From NCBI RefSeq assembly GCF_014654895.1, contig NZ_BNBE01000004.1:992001-1056000 (forward strand): a stretch of DNA of 64,000 nucleotides, written 5' to 3'. Both the position numbers and the translations under genes were made by a program. A model generated the notes under the pieces. The model was not told where the DNA came from and ran no database searches. It saw nothing but the letters and a program-made list of their open reading frames with translations. This DNA is from Streptomyces filamentosus (lineage in GTDB: Bacteria > Actinomycetota > Actinomycetes > Streptomycetales > Streptomycetaceae). Shown here one piece after another: positions 8,187-16,548 of this stretch (its first letter is position 1; every line of letters starts with the position of its first letter).

Positions 8187-9074
8187 TCAGCCGCTGGTGT
8201 GTGGTGTGGGTTCGACGGGCTGGGGCGTGGCGGCCCAGGAGGCGAGCAAACGCAGTCCTTCTTCGGACGGGGAAGCAGGTTCGGCGGTGTAGATGGTGAG
8301 GGTAAGGCCGGGTTCGGCAGCCATCTCCAGCCCCTGATAGGCGAGGGTGAGTTCGCCGACGGCCGGGTGGTGATAGCGCTTGAAGCCGGTGCCGTGGTGG
8401 CGGACGTCGTGGGCGCCCCAGCGGGTGCGGAAGGCGTCGCTGCGGGTGGAGAGCTCGCCGACGAGGTCGTGGAGGTCCTTGTCGTGGGGGTCGCGGCCGG
8501 CTTCGGTGCGCAGGATGGCGACGGAGATGTCGGCGGCCTGGTCCCAGTCGGGGTAGAAGCGGCGGGCGTCGGGGCTGAGAAAGGTGAAGCGGGCGAGGTT
8601 CTGCTGGTTGTGGGGGTCGGCGTAGACGTCGGCGTAGAAGGCGCGGGCGAGCCGGTTGACGGCCAGGAGGTCCATACGGCCGTTGCGGACGAAGGCCGGG
8701 CCTTCGGTGACCGCGTCCAGGGTCCATTGGAGGCTCGGATGCGGCTTCCACTGCCGGGCGGCGCGGCGGCGGGGCCGGGCGAGGATGTCGGAGCCGTCGG
8801 CGGCCTGGGCAAGGTGGAGCAGGTGGGCGCGTTCGGCGTCGTCGAGCTGCAGGGCGCGGGCGACGGCCTCCAGGACGGTCGGTGAGACGCCGGCGAGGTT
8901 GCCGCGTTCCAGCTTGGCGTAGTACTCGACGCTCATGTCGGCCAGGGCCGCGACCTCGCTGCGGCGCAGGCCGGGGACCCGGCGCCGGGGGCCTGCGGGC
9001 AGTCCGGCCTGCTCGGGGGTGATCTTCGCTCGCCGCGAGGTGAGGAACTCGCGGACCTCTGCCTGGTTGTCCAC
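8187..9074 (-). CDS. XRE-family regulator with MmyB-type ligand domain
   Basis: Encodes about 295 aa from the GTG at 9072-9074 (VDNQAEVREFLTSRRAKITP), preceded by GAGG. Residues 1-85 hold an XRE helix-turn-helix (RSEVAALADMSVEYYAKLERGN). The remainder, with WTLDAVTEGPAFVRNGRMDLLAVNRLARAFY and GELSTRSDAFRTRWGAHDVRHHGTG, is the MmyB-like ligand-binding domain (MLTR_LBD), which senses fatty-acid-like or other small hydrophobic molecules. This gene faces away from the alcohol dehydrogenase operon, the normal arrangement for this family, and probably represses that operon through the palindromes in the 200-bp gap. Confidence 0.88.
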   Translation of the reverse strand: MDNQAEVREFLTSRRAKITPEQAGLPAGPRRRVPGLRRSEVAALADMSVEYYAKLERGNLAGVSPTVLEAVARALQLDDAERAHLLHLAQAADGSDILARPRRRAARQWKPHPSLQWTLDAVTEGPAFVRNGRMDLLAVNRLARAFYADVYADPHNQQNLARFTFLSPDARRFYPDWDQAADISVAILRTEAGRDPHDKDLHDLVGELSTRSDAFRTRWGAHDVRHHGTGFKRYHHPAVGELTLAYQGLEMAAEPGLTLTIYTAEPASPSEEGLRLLASWAATPQPVEPTPHTSG

Positions 9075-9109
9075 ACCTCGACGGTACGGCCTGGTCGGCG
9101 TCGGAGGGA

Positions 9110-9124
9110 TGTACTGCTGGTACA
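9110..9124. promoter_or_regulatory. Putative operator, TGTAC-N5-GTACA
   Basis: A perfect 5-5-5 dyad lies 36 bp upstream of the regulator start, inside the divergent promoter region. It is a candidate binding site for the XRE regulator. Confidence 0.5.
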
Positions 9125-9181
9125 CCCCTTGTCAGTGACTCGCTGCGCACGCGAAGTGCCGGTTACCTGGATGACGTGATG

Positions 9182-9214
9182 GTTCCTGCCCTGCTCTTCC
9201 GGTAGGGCAGGAAC
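9182..9214. promoter_or_regulatory. Perfect 11-bp dyad upstream of the dehydrogenase
   Basis: Arms GTTCCTGCCCT and AGGGCAGGAAC with an 11-base loop lie 60-90 bp upstream of the alcohol dehydrogenase start. It could be an operator or a leader hairpin; the sequence does not decide between them. Confidence 0.4.
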
Positions 9215-9274
9215 GCCGGCACGGGGGCTGTCCTGGACGGTTCGGCCCCTTCTCGTACGTAAGGAAGACCTCTC

Positions 9275-10291
9275 ATGCGCGGCACGATGATCTACGCCCC
9301 CGGTGACGTCCGTTTCGAGACCGTGGACGACCCGAAGATCCTCCACCCCACCGACGCGATCATCCGGACGGCCGTGACGTGCGTGTGCGGCTCTGACCTG
9401 TGGCCCTACCGGGGTGCGGAGCCGATCGGCGACCCGCACCCGATGGGCCACGAGTACGTCGGGTTCGTGGAGGAGGTCGGCAGCGAGGTCACCTCGGTGC
9501 GGCCGGGGCAGTTCGTCGTCGGCTCGTTCGCGACCTCGGACAACACCTGCGCGAACTGCAGGAACGGGTTCCCGTCGAACTGTCTGCACCGCGAGTTCAT
9601 GTCGACCTGCCAGGCCGAGTACGTCCGCATCCCCAACGCCGGCGGCACCCTGGTCGCTCTCGACGAGACCCCGGACGAGTCGCTGTGGCCGAGCCTGCTG
9701 GCCCTCTCGGATGTCATGGGCACCGGCTGGTGGGCGGCGGAGGCCGCCGAGGTGCGGTCCGGCTCGACCGCCGTGGTCGTCGGCGACGGCGCGGTGGGCC
9801 TGTCCGGTGTGATCGCGGCGAAGGAGATGGGCGCGGAGCGGATCATCGCCATGTCCCGGCACGAGTCCCGGCAGAAGCTCGCCCTGGCCTTGGGCGCCAC
9901 CGACATCGTCACCGAGCGCGGCGAGGAGGGCGTCGCCCGGATCAAGGAGATGACCGGCGGCATCGGCGCCGACTCCGTCCTGGAGTGTGTCGGCACCGCC
10001 CAGGCCATGAGCCAGGCCCTGCACTCCACCCGCCCCGGCGGCAGCGTCGGCTTCGTCGGCGTCCCCCACGACGTGGCCGTCGACGGGCAGGAGCTGTTCT
10101 TCTCCCACGTCGGCCTGCGCGGCGGGCCCGCCCCCGTGCGCCGCTACCTGCCCGACCTGATCGAGCGTGTCCTTTCGGGCCGGATCGACCCGGGCAAGGT
10201 CTTCGACCTCACCCTCCCCCTCGCCGAGGTGGCCGAGGGTTACAAGGCCATGGACGAGCGCCGCGCCATCAAGACCCTCCTCGCCCCCTGA
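9275..10291 (+). CDS. Zinc-dependent alcohol dehydrogenase family protein
   Basis: Encodes 338 aa of the medium-chain dehydrogenase/reductase family. The catalytic zinc site is indicated by C-G-S-D (TCVCGSDLWPYRG, around residue 38) and GHEYVG (around residue 59); the structural zinc lobe is reduced (CANCRNGFPSNC). The nucleotide fold is seen as VVVGDGAVGLSGVIAAKEMGA around residue 165, so NAD(P)(H) should be the cofactor. It begins with ATG at 9275 after AAGGAAG, opens a five-gene run of the same strand and is divergent from the XRE regulator. It probably oxidises an alcohol or reduces an aldehyde under control of that regulator. Confidence 0.9.
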   Translation: MRGTMIYAPGDVRFETVDDPKILHPTDAIIRTAVTCVCGSDLWPYRGAEPIGDPHPMGHEYVGFVEEVGSEVTSVRPGQFVVGSFATSDNTCANCRNGFPSNCLHREFMSTCQAEYVRIPNAGGTLVALDETPDESLWPSLLALSDVMGTGWWAAEAAEVRSGSTAVVVGDGAVGLSGVIAAKEMGAERIIAMSRHESRQKLALALGATDIVTERGEEGVARIKEMTGGIGADSVLECVGTAQAMSQALHSTRPGGSVGFVGVPHDVAVDGQELFFSHVGLRGGPAPVRRYLPDLIERVLSGRIDPGKVFDLTLPLAEVAEGYKAMDERRAIKTLLAP

Positions 10292-10318
10292 CCCGTCCCC
10301 CGCCCGAAGGAGCGAATC

Positions 10319-10732
10319 ATGCAGATCACCCGCAGCTCGATCGCCACCGTCAAGGGGCCGGTCGACTGGTTCACCGGCGACGTCTACATAGACTCTGTCG
10401 CCGCCGCCCCGGCCCCGTCCCGGGTCACCGCGAACCTGGTGCACTTCATGCCCGGCGCCCGCACCCACTGGCACCGCCACCCGCTGGGCCAGACCGTCTT
10501 CGTCACCGAGGGCGTCGGCCTGTGCCAGCGCCGCGGCGGACCAGTGGAGGTCATCCGGCCCGGCGACCGGGTGCTGTTCGAGGCCGGCGAGGAGCACTGG
10601 CACGGCGCCGCCCCCAACCGGCTGATGGTCCACCTGGCCATCAACGAGGGCGACGCCGACCACGACGTCGTGCACTGGCTGACCCCCGTCACCGACGAGG
10701 AGTACGCCGCAGCCCCGCTCACCGACGGCTGA
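10319..10732 (+). CDS. Cupin domain protein
   Basis: Encodes 137 aa forming a single cupin barrel. The first cupin motif is visible as PGARTHWHRHPLGQTVFVTEGVG (residues ~44-66) with metal-binding H-W-H-R-H, and the second as PGDRVLFEAGEEHWHGAAPNRLMVHL. Proteins of this kind are co-transcribed with MDR dehydrogenases and SDRs in actinobacteria and are often annotated as carboxymuconolactone-decarboxylase-associated cupins. It may be an isomerase, a dioxygenase-like enzyme or a small-molecule binder. The gap to the upstream gene is 27 bp, consistent with one operon, and GAAGGAG precedes the start. Confidence 0.85.
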   Translation: MQITRSSIATVKGPVDWFTGDVYIDSVAAAPAPSRVTANLVHFMPGARTHWHRHPLGQTVFVTEGVGLCQRRGGPVEVIRPGDRVLFEAGEEHWHGAAPNRLMVHLAINEGDADHDVVHWLTPVTDEEYAAAPLTDG

Positions 10733-10840
10733 CCTCGGCCGACGTCCCGGCCTCGTCTGCCCTCCCTGCACTGCCCGCCCTTTGCCCGGACGACCCCGGA
10801 GGCGGCATGCCCGCTCACGTCGCCCTTGAGGAGAATCACC

Positions 10841-11506
10841 GTGACCACGTTCGCCCTCGTCGGAGCCGGACCGGGCCTGGGCCTGGCGGCCGCCCGCCGC
10901 TTCGGCGCCGCCGGCCACCGCGTCGCCCTCGTCTCGCGCAGCATCCAGCACCAGGACAACCTAGTGGCCGAACTGGCCCGGGAGAACGTCCACGCCCGCG
11001 GGTTCACCGCCGACGTCCTCGACCCGGACTCCCTCACCGCGGCCCTGCACGAGGCCGCCGAGACGCTGGGCCCGATCGAGATCCTCCAGTTCAGCCCGGT
11101 GCCCCGCGGCGACTTCATGAAGGCGGTCCTGGACACCGGCGCCGCCGACCTGGACGACCCGCTGGCCTTCTCCGTCAAGGGCTCGGTGACCTGCGTGAAC
11201 GCCGTTCTGCCCGGGATGCGGGAGCTGGGCCGGGGCACGCTGCTGTTCGTCAACGGCGCCAGCGCCGTCCGCCCCCACCCCGAGCGGGCCGGGACCTCGA
11301 TCGCGTTCGCCGCCGAAAGCGCCTACGTCTCGATGCTCCACGACGCCCTTGCCGACGAGAACATCCACGTCGCGCAGCTGATCGTCCCCGGCGCGATCCG
11401 CCCGGACGCCGAGCACTCCAGCCCGAAGGCTCTGGCCGAGCGCCTGTACGCCATCCACAGCGAGCGCGGCGCCTTCCGGCAGTACGCCGAGCCGCTGCCC
11501 GCATGA
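10841..11506 (+). CDS. SDR family NAD(P)-binding protein
   Basis: Encodes about 221 aa from GTG at 10841, with GAGGAGA at 10828-10834. The N-terminal nucleotide fold TTFALVGAGPGLGLAAARRFGAAGH is clear. The usual catalytic YxxxK is not in its canonical form: the matching region reads FAAESAYVSMLHDALADE, so a lysine is absent. The protein may therefore be an atypical SDR or a binding protein. It belongs to the dehydrogenase operon, and its stop overlaps an ATG of the following lipoprotein frame (ATGA at 11503-11506). Confidence 0.8.
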   Translation: MTTFALVGAGPGLGLAAARRFGAAGHRVALVSRSIQHQDNLVAELARENVHARGFTADVLDPDSLTAALHEAAETLGPIEILQFSPVPRGDFMKAVLDTGAADLDDPLAFSVKGSVTCVNAVLPGMRELGRGTLLFVNGASAVRPHPERAGTSIAFAAESAYVSMLHDALADENIHVAQLIVPGAIRPDAEHSSPKALAERLYAIHSERGAFRQYAEPLPA

Positions 11507-11526
11507 CCATCCCCAGGATTTCTTTC

Positions 11527-12063
11527 ATGAACTGCGCAGCCCGCCGCCGTCTGCTCCGCGCCGCTCCGGCAGCCGTCCTGCTGCTGGCAGTGACCGCCTG
11601 CGCAGGCGACGCGCAGGAAGCCATCCCGGCCGCCCCCTCCTCCGCCTCCGCGTCCCCGGGGCAGCAGGACACCACGGCCCCCACTTCGTCGTCCCCCTCC
11701 GAGAAGAGCACCGCCATGGACATCCGGGTCACGCTCGACGGCCGCCCCGTCGAGGCCGCCTTGAACGACAGCCCCGCCGCCCGCGACTTCGCCGCCCTGC
11801 TTCCGCTCACCTTGGACCTGGAGGACTTCCACGGCGTCGAGCGGGTCGCCGACCTGCCGCGCAAGCTGGACACCGCCGGTGCCCCCGCACCGGTCGCGGC
11901 CCAGGTCGGCGACATCGCTTACTACGCGCCCTGGGGCAACCTGGCCCTCTTCTACCAGGACGGGCCCGCCCCCTCGGCCGACCTGCTCGTCCTCGGCCAC
12001 CTCGACGTCAGCGCCGACCAGCTCGGCCGGGCGACGCGCATCACCCTCGAAGCCGCCTCCTGA
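11527..12063 (+). CDS. Cyclophilin-like lipoprotein
   Basis: Encodes about 178 aa. The N-terminus MNCAARRRLLRAAPAAVLLL followed by the lipobox VTAC indicates an exported lipoprotein anchored to the membrane, and a serine/proline-rich linker (PSSASASPGQQDTTAPTSSS) follows. The C-terminal ~110 residues (MDIRVTLDGRPVEAALND ... IAYYAPWGNLALFYQDG ... LGHLD) match the cyclophilin-like fold domain found in many bacterial proteins of unknown role. An alternative start is ATG at 11503, which overlaps the SDR stop; the downstream ATG is chosen because it gives a normal signal peptide. Confidence 0.8.
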   Translation: MNCAARRRLLRAAPAAVLLLAVTACAGDAQEAIPAAPSSASASPGQQDTTAPTSSSPSEKSTAMDIRVTLDGRPVEAALNDSPAARDFAALLPLTLDLEDFHGVERVADLPRKLDTAGAPAPVAAQVGDIAYYAPWGNLALFYQDGPAPSADLLVLGHLDVSADQLGRATRITLEAAS

Positions 12064-12108
12064 CCCCGGCGGCTGCCTTGAATCCCCTAGAGGAAGAGAA
12101 CCCCCTGT

Positions 12109-13365
12109 ATGCCTTCCGCAGCCAGCACCCGGGCGGGCAAGCTGCCCCTCGTCGTGTGGGTGCTCGCCGCCGGCACGTTCCTGATGGGCACCACCGAGTT
12201 CGTCATCGCCGGACTGCTCCCCGAGATCGCCGGTGACCTCGGTGTCAGCGTCTCCCACGCGGGCCTGCTGATCACCGCTTTCGCGATCGGCATGATCGTC
12301 GGCGGCCCCGTCATGGCCCTGGCCACCCTGCGCCTGCCCCGGCGCCTGACCCTCGTGGCGGCCCTGGCGGTCTTCGCCCTCGGGCACGTCGCCGCCGCGC
12401 TCAGCTCCTCCTTCACCGTGGTCCTGGCGGCCCGGGTGGTGACCGCGCTGGCCACCGGCGCGTTCTGGGCCGTCGGCTTCGTCATCGTCACCGCCGTCGC
12501 GGGCCCCGCCCGCGGCACCCGGGCCGTCGGCGTGATGATGGGCGGCCTGACCCTGGCCAACGTTGTGGGGGTGCCGATCGGCTCGTTCGTCGGCCAGTAC
12601 ACCGGCTGGCGCGGCCCCTTCTGGGCCCTGGCTGTCCTCGCGGGACTCGCGGCCGTGTTCGTCGGCCGGTTCATCCCCCGAACGGAGCAGCGGGCCGGGA
12701 TTTCTGTACGGGCCGAGGTCCGCGCCCTGCGGCAGGGCCGGCTGTGGCTGGCGCTGGCCGCCGCCGTCCTGATCATGGGCGGTGTCCTGGCCACGTACAC
12801 GTACATCACCCCGCTGCTGACCGACCGCGCCGGCATCCCGGCCGGAGCCGTCCCCCTGGTCCTGATCGTCTTCGGGCTCGGCGCCCTGGGCGGCACCGCC
12901 ATCGGCGGCCGGCTCGGCGACCGCCGCCCGATGGCCACCACCCTCACCGCCGCGGCGGTCACCGCTCTGGCCCTGCTCCTGCTGATCCCGCTGTCGACCG
13001 GGCCCGTCACCGCGGTCGCACTGATCTTCCTCATGGCCTTGGCCGGATTCACCGTCAACCCGGTCGTCACCTCCCTCGCCGTCCGCTTCGCCGGCGACGC
13101 CCCCACCCTGACCTCGGCGCTGACCACCTCCGCCTACAACACCGGCATCGCCGCCGGCTCCGCCCTGGCCGGCACCGCGATGAACACCTCCCTCGGCCTG
13201 ACCGGACCGGCCCTGGTCGGCACTGTCTCCGCCACCCTCACCCTCCTGCCGCTCATCGCCCTCACCCTCACCGGCACCCAGCAGAAGGCCCGGATCGTGG
13301 CCCAGCACACCGCCCCGGCCCCCGTACACGACGACACCACCGCACCGCTGCCCACACGGCACTGA
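12109..13365 (+). CDS. MFS transporter (drug/sugar efflux type)
   Basis: Encodes 418 aa with about twelve hydrophobic segments. The first, VVWVLAAGTFLMGTTEFVIAGLL, has the TTEFVIAGLLP signature of the YdhP/Cmx-like DHA1 group of exporters, and the loop motif GGPVMALATLRLPRRLTLVAAL corresponds to motif A. It is preceded by AGAGGAAG, starts at ATG 12109 and closes the five-gene run begun by the alcohol dehydrogenase. The likely task is proton-driven export of a small molecule that the operon also modifies. The Tn3 transposon begins 48 bp after its stop. Confidence 0.88.
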   Translation: MPSAASTRAGKLPLVVWVLAAGTFLMGTTEFVIAGLLPEIAGDLGVSVSHAGLLITAFAIGMIVGGPVMALATLRLPRRLTLVAALAVFALGHVAAALSSSFTVVLAARVVTALATGAFWAVGFVIVTAVAGPARGTRAVGVMMGGLTLANVVGVPIGSFVGQYTGWRGPFWALAVLAGLAAVFVGRFIPRTEQRAGISVRAEVRALRQGRLWLALAAAVLIMGGVLATYTYITPLLTDRAGIPAGAVPLVLIVFGLGALGGTAIGGRLGDRRPMATTLTAAAVTALALLLLIPLSTGPVTAVALIFLMALAGFTVNPVVTSLAVRFAGDAPTLTSALTTSAYNTGIAAGSALAGTAMNTSLGLTGPALVGTVSATLTLLPLIALTLTGTQQKARIVAQHTAPAPVHDDTTAPLPTRH

Positions 13366-13412
13366 CCGCCCCCTCGGGTCCTTTGACCACGGCCCGCCCC
13401 TCGATGGGAGAC

Positions 13413-13462
13413 GGGTGTGAGTAGTCGGCGTACAGGAAATCCCGGTGAGAACGATCATGGTC
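13413..13462 (+). repeat. Tn3 left terminal inverted repeat (IRL)
   Basis: Begins GGGTGTGAGTAG and ends GATCATGGTC. It matches the reverse complement of 33939-33988 at 49 of 50 positions; the only difference is C against T at position 14. It is longer than the usual ~38 bp of the family. Confidence 0.9.
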
Positions 13463-13543
13463 GGCTAGCACACCGTTCCGTGGCCTCGCTGAGGTTCACG
13501 GAAAGATCGTCGAGCGGGTTCCGGCGCTGGCTACGGTCCGGTC

Positions 13544-15616
13544 GTGCCGGTGGGGTTTCTGACTGATGAGCAGGCCGAGGCGTACGGAACGTTCACCGAG
13601 GTGCCTACGCGCCCGGAGCTGGAGCGGTTCTTCTTCCTCGACGATGACGACCGTGATCTGATCGCGCTGCGTCGTACGGACGCGCACCGGCTGGGCATGG
13701 CGGTGCAGATCTGCACGGTCCGCTACGTCGGCCGGTTCCTGGGTGAGGACCCGCTCGCGGTGCCCTGGGAGGCCGTGGAGTACCTGGCCGGTCAGCTCGG
13801 CATCGCGGACGCCTCGTGCGTGAAGCGGTACGCCGAGCGGCGCTCGACGGTGTACGAGCACGCGGATGAGATCCAGAGGCGGTTCAAGTACCGGGACTTC
13901 GCCGACCGGAAATGGGGCCGGGAGTTCCGCAGCTTCCTGTACGGGCGAGCGTGGACGCACGCCGAGGGGCCGGTGGCGTTGTTCAACCACGCGGTGACGT
14001 GGCTGCGGAAGAACCGGGTGCTGCTGCCGGGCGTCTCGGTGCTGGCCCGGCAGGTGTCGGAGGCGCGGACGGCGGCTGAGCGGCGCCTGTACGACGCGGT
14101 GGCCAGGGCGACGTACCGGGCCGATGCGGTGCTCGCGCCGGCCTTGGCGGAGCTGCTGGTGGTGCCGGAGGGCAGGCGGGTCTCGGAGCTGGAGCGGCTG
14201 CGTACGCCGCCGGTGAAGTCGACGGGCACGGCGATGGTGCGGGCCATGGAGCGGGTGGAGGAGATCTCCGCGTTCGCGCTGGGCCGGGTGAACCTGTCGC
14301 GGGTGCCGGTGAACCGGCTGTCCGCGCTGGCCCGGTACGGGCAGCTGAGCAAGGCGCAGACGATCGAGCGGGCGCCGGAGCCGCGGCGGACCGCGCTGCT
14401 GACGGCGGTGGTGCGGCAGCTGGAGGCGCAGGCGGTCGATGAAGCGCTGGATCTGTTCGCGGTGCTGATGGCGAACCGGCTGATCAGCCCGGCCCGCCGG
14501 GCGTCGGACCGGGAGCGCCTGGCGATGCTGCCGCAGCTGGAGAAGGCGGCCCGGATCCTGGCGAAGGCGTCGAAGATCCTCACCGAGGAGTTGGACCTGG
14601 TCGCCGAGCACGAGGCGGACCTGGACGTCGCCGCGCTGTGGGCGGCGGTCGAGGAGGCCGTGCCGCGTACGGCGGTGGCCGGCGCGGTGGCGACCGTCGA
14701 GGCCCTGGTGCCCGAGGACGACGGCTCGGCGGAAGCGGCGATGCGGGAGAAGCTGGCCCTGCGCTACAACACCGTGCGCCCGTTCCTGTCCCTGTTGGGC
14801 GAGTCGGACGCCCTGGACGCGGCCCCGGCCGGGCGGCGCATCCTCAAGGCCGTGCGGCGTCTGCCCGCGCTCTCCCGGCGCCGGGTCAAGGACCGGCCGC
14901 TGCTGCCCCGCGAGGTCGACGCCGAGCTGGTTCCGGCCATGTGGAAGCGCGCGGTGTTCTCCAACGCCAAGCTGCCCCAGGGCGCGGTCGACCGCGACGC
15001 GTACGTGGTGTGCGTCCTGGAGCAGCTGCACCGCGCTCTGAACCGGCGCGATGTGTTCGCTGCCCCGTCGAACCGGTGGGCGGACCCGCGCGCCCGGTTG
15101 CTGGACGGGCCGCGGTGGGAGGCGATGCGCGCGGACGTGCTCGCGGGCCTGTCCCTGACCGAGGACGCAGACGAGCACCTGGCCCAGCTCGTTCGGGGGC
15201 TGGACGCGGCGTGGCGGCAGATGGTCGACCGCCTTCAGGAGGCCGGCGCCGACGCGAAGGTGGAGATCGTCGTCCCGGAGGGCGGGGGACGTGCCCGGCT
15301 GTCGGTGGACAAGCTCGGCGCGGTGGGCGAGCCGGAGTCGCTGACCTGGCTCAAGGCCACCACGGAGGCGATGCTCCCGAGGATCGACCTGCCGGACCTG
15401 CTGTTCGAGGTCCACTCCTGGACCGGGTTCCTCGACGCCTTCGGGCACGTCTCCGAGCGGTGCACCCGCATGGAGGGCCTGCTCGTCTCCCTGGTCGCGC
15501 TGCTGGTGGCGGAGAGCTGCAACATCGGTCTGACCCCGGTCATCGACCCGGAGAACAAGGCGCTGACCCGCTCGCGGCTGTCCCACGTCGACCAGAACTA
15601 CCTGCGCGCCGACACC
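13544..15616 (+). pseudogene. tnpA: Tn3 transposase, N-terminal piece (691 codons)
   Basis: This is the first of three in-frame pieces of a Tn3-family TnpA. It starts with GTG at 13544 (PVGFLTDEQAEAYGTF) and includes the DUF4158-type N-terminal DNA-binding region (residues 1-165) and the long helical linker. It breaks off after SRLSHVDQNYLRADT, where family members continue directly with HxAAANAALI. That continuation is found at 20380. The open frame runs on into foreign DNA to 15679, adding about 20 unrelated residues. The catalytic residues lie on the other two pieces, so this fragment could at most bind the transposon ends. Confidence 0.9.
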
Positions 15617-15982
15617 ATCTTCTCTGAACTAGGGATGCACTCGTATGGCTTCGACAGATGGACATGTAGCGCTGCGTGATCGAAGTCGAACGGCGCGAGT
15701 GGAGCTGGGAGCAGGCGTTGACCTGCTCAGAGATGACGGCGATATGCCTGGGGCCCTGTGCTCGTGATCGCCGACCCTACCGATAGCCCGGCTGCCCGGG
15801 AGACGGATCCACCGTCCAGAAGCTCTTTCGGCGCTGCCTGCCGCCGAGCGCGACCCAGCGAGCGGTACGCGCCGAAATGCCTCTGAATTTTAGCCAATGA
15901 AGTCCCGGTGGAGACGAGCGATGATAGGAGTTTCCAGTGAATCCGTAAGCAGTCTCATTTCGGACGACGTGGAGAGTGAAGA

Positions 15983-16420
15983 ATGCGCAGATTTGCTCGC
16001 GTTGCCTGTTCTTCGGCGGTGCTCATGGCCTCGATCGTTCTCGGAACGCCGACCTCGTCTGCGGCTACCTCGCCGCTGGACGCCAGCACGATCACGTTCA
16101 GCGGTTCACCTGACGGAACGGTCAAGACCACCCGGAAGGTCAGCGTTCCCGCAGGTGGCGGACTGGGCGTCTACGGCAAGAACACCGACAGCAGCGCGGA
16201 CCTGTTCCATACCCGGCTCGAATTCGACATCTACAGCGACGATGGCCGGAATGTCACCGACCAGTTCGTGACCGACTACCTCAATATGGGCGAAGTCATC
16301 AATCAGCGAGTTCCGGTCTCGAACGCCCACAGCTACTACATTCGGGTCGAATGTAAGGTCATCATCGGCATCGGATATGACGGCTGCGACGGTACTTTCA
16401 CCATCAGTAGCTGGGCGTAG
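15983..16420 (+). CDS. Secreted protein of unknown function, 145 aa
   Basis: The N-terminus MRRFARVACSSAVLMASIVL followed by GTPTSSAA is a clear Sec signal peptide, with cleavage likely near residue 28. The mature part is about 117 residues, rich in beta-prone sequence (TITFSGSPDGTVKTTRKVSV), and has two cysteines near the end (VECK and DGCDG) that could pair. I recognise no family. Its base composition is visibly less GC-rich than the surrounding genes. It lies inside the Tn554-like element between the left end and the recombinase operon, so it is a passenger. GGAGAG precedes the start by about 10 bases. Confidence 0.65.
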   Translation: MRRFARVACSSAVLMASIVLGTPTSSAATSPLDASTITFSGSPDGTVKTTRKVSVPAGGGLGVYGKNTDSSADLFHTRLEFDIYSDDGRNVTDQFVTDYLNMGEVINQRVPVSNAHSYYIRVECKVIIGIGYDGCDGTFTISSWA

Positions 16421-16505
16421 ACCTGTAAGCACACGGTGACCAAAGCGGATGGCTCCGGCCAACAGTCCCATGCGTCTGCGGGGCACCCGGGCTGTACCGC
16501 AGAAG

Positions 16506-16548
16506 GAGGTGAGGTGAAGCACCTTGGCAGCGCGCTTCACCTCACCTC
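16506..16548. terminator. Hairpin terminator between convergent genes
   Basis: Perfect 15-bp arms GAGGTGAGGTGAAGC and GCTTCACCTCACCTC with a 13-base loop. It overlaps the last codons of the large recombinase gene and probably ends transcription from both sides. Confidence 0.7.

Noticed and set aside
9400..12063. An 887-codon plus-strand frame
   Set aside because: It runs out of frame under the dehydrogenase, cupin and SDR genes; only its last ~180 codons (the lipoprotein) are sensible.
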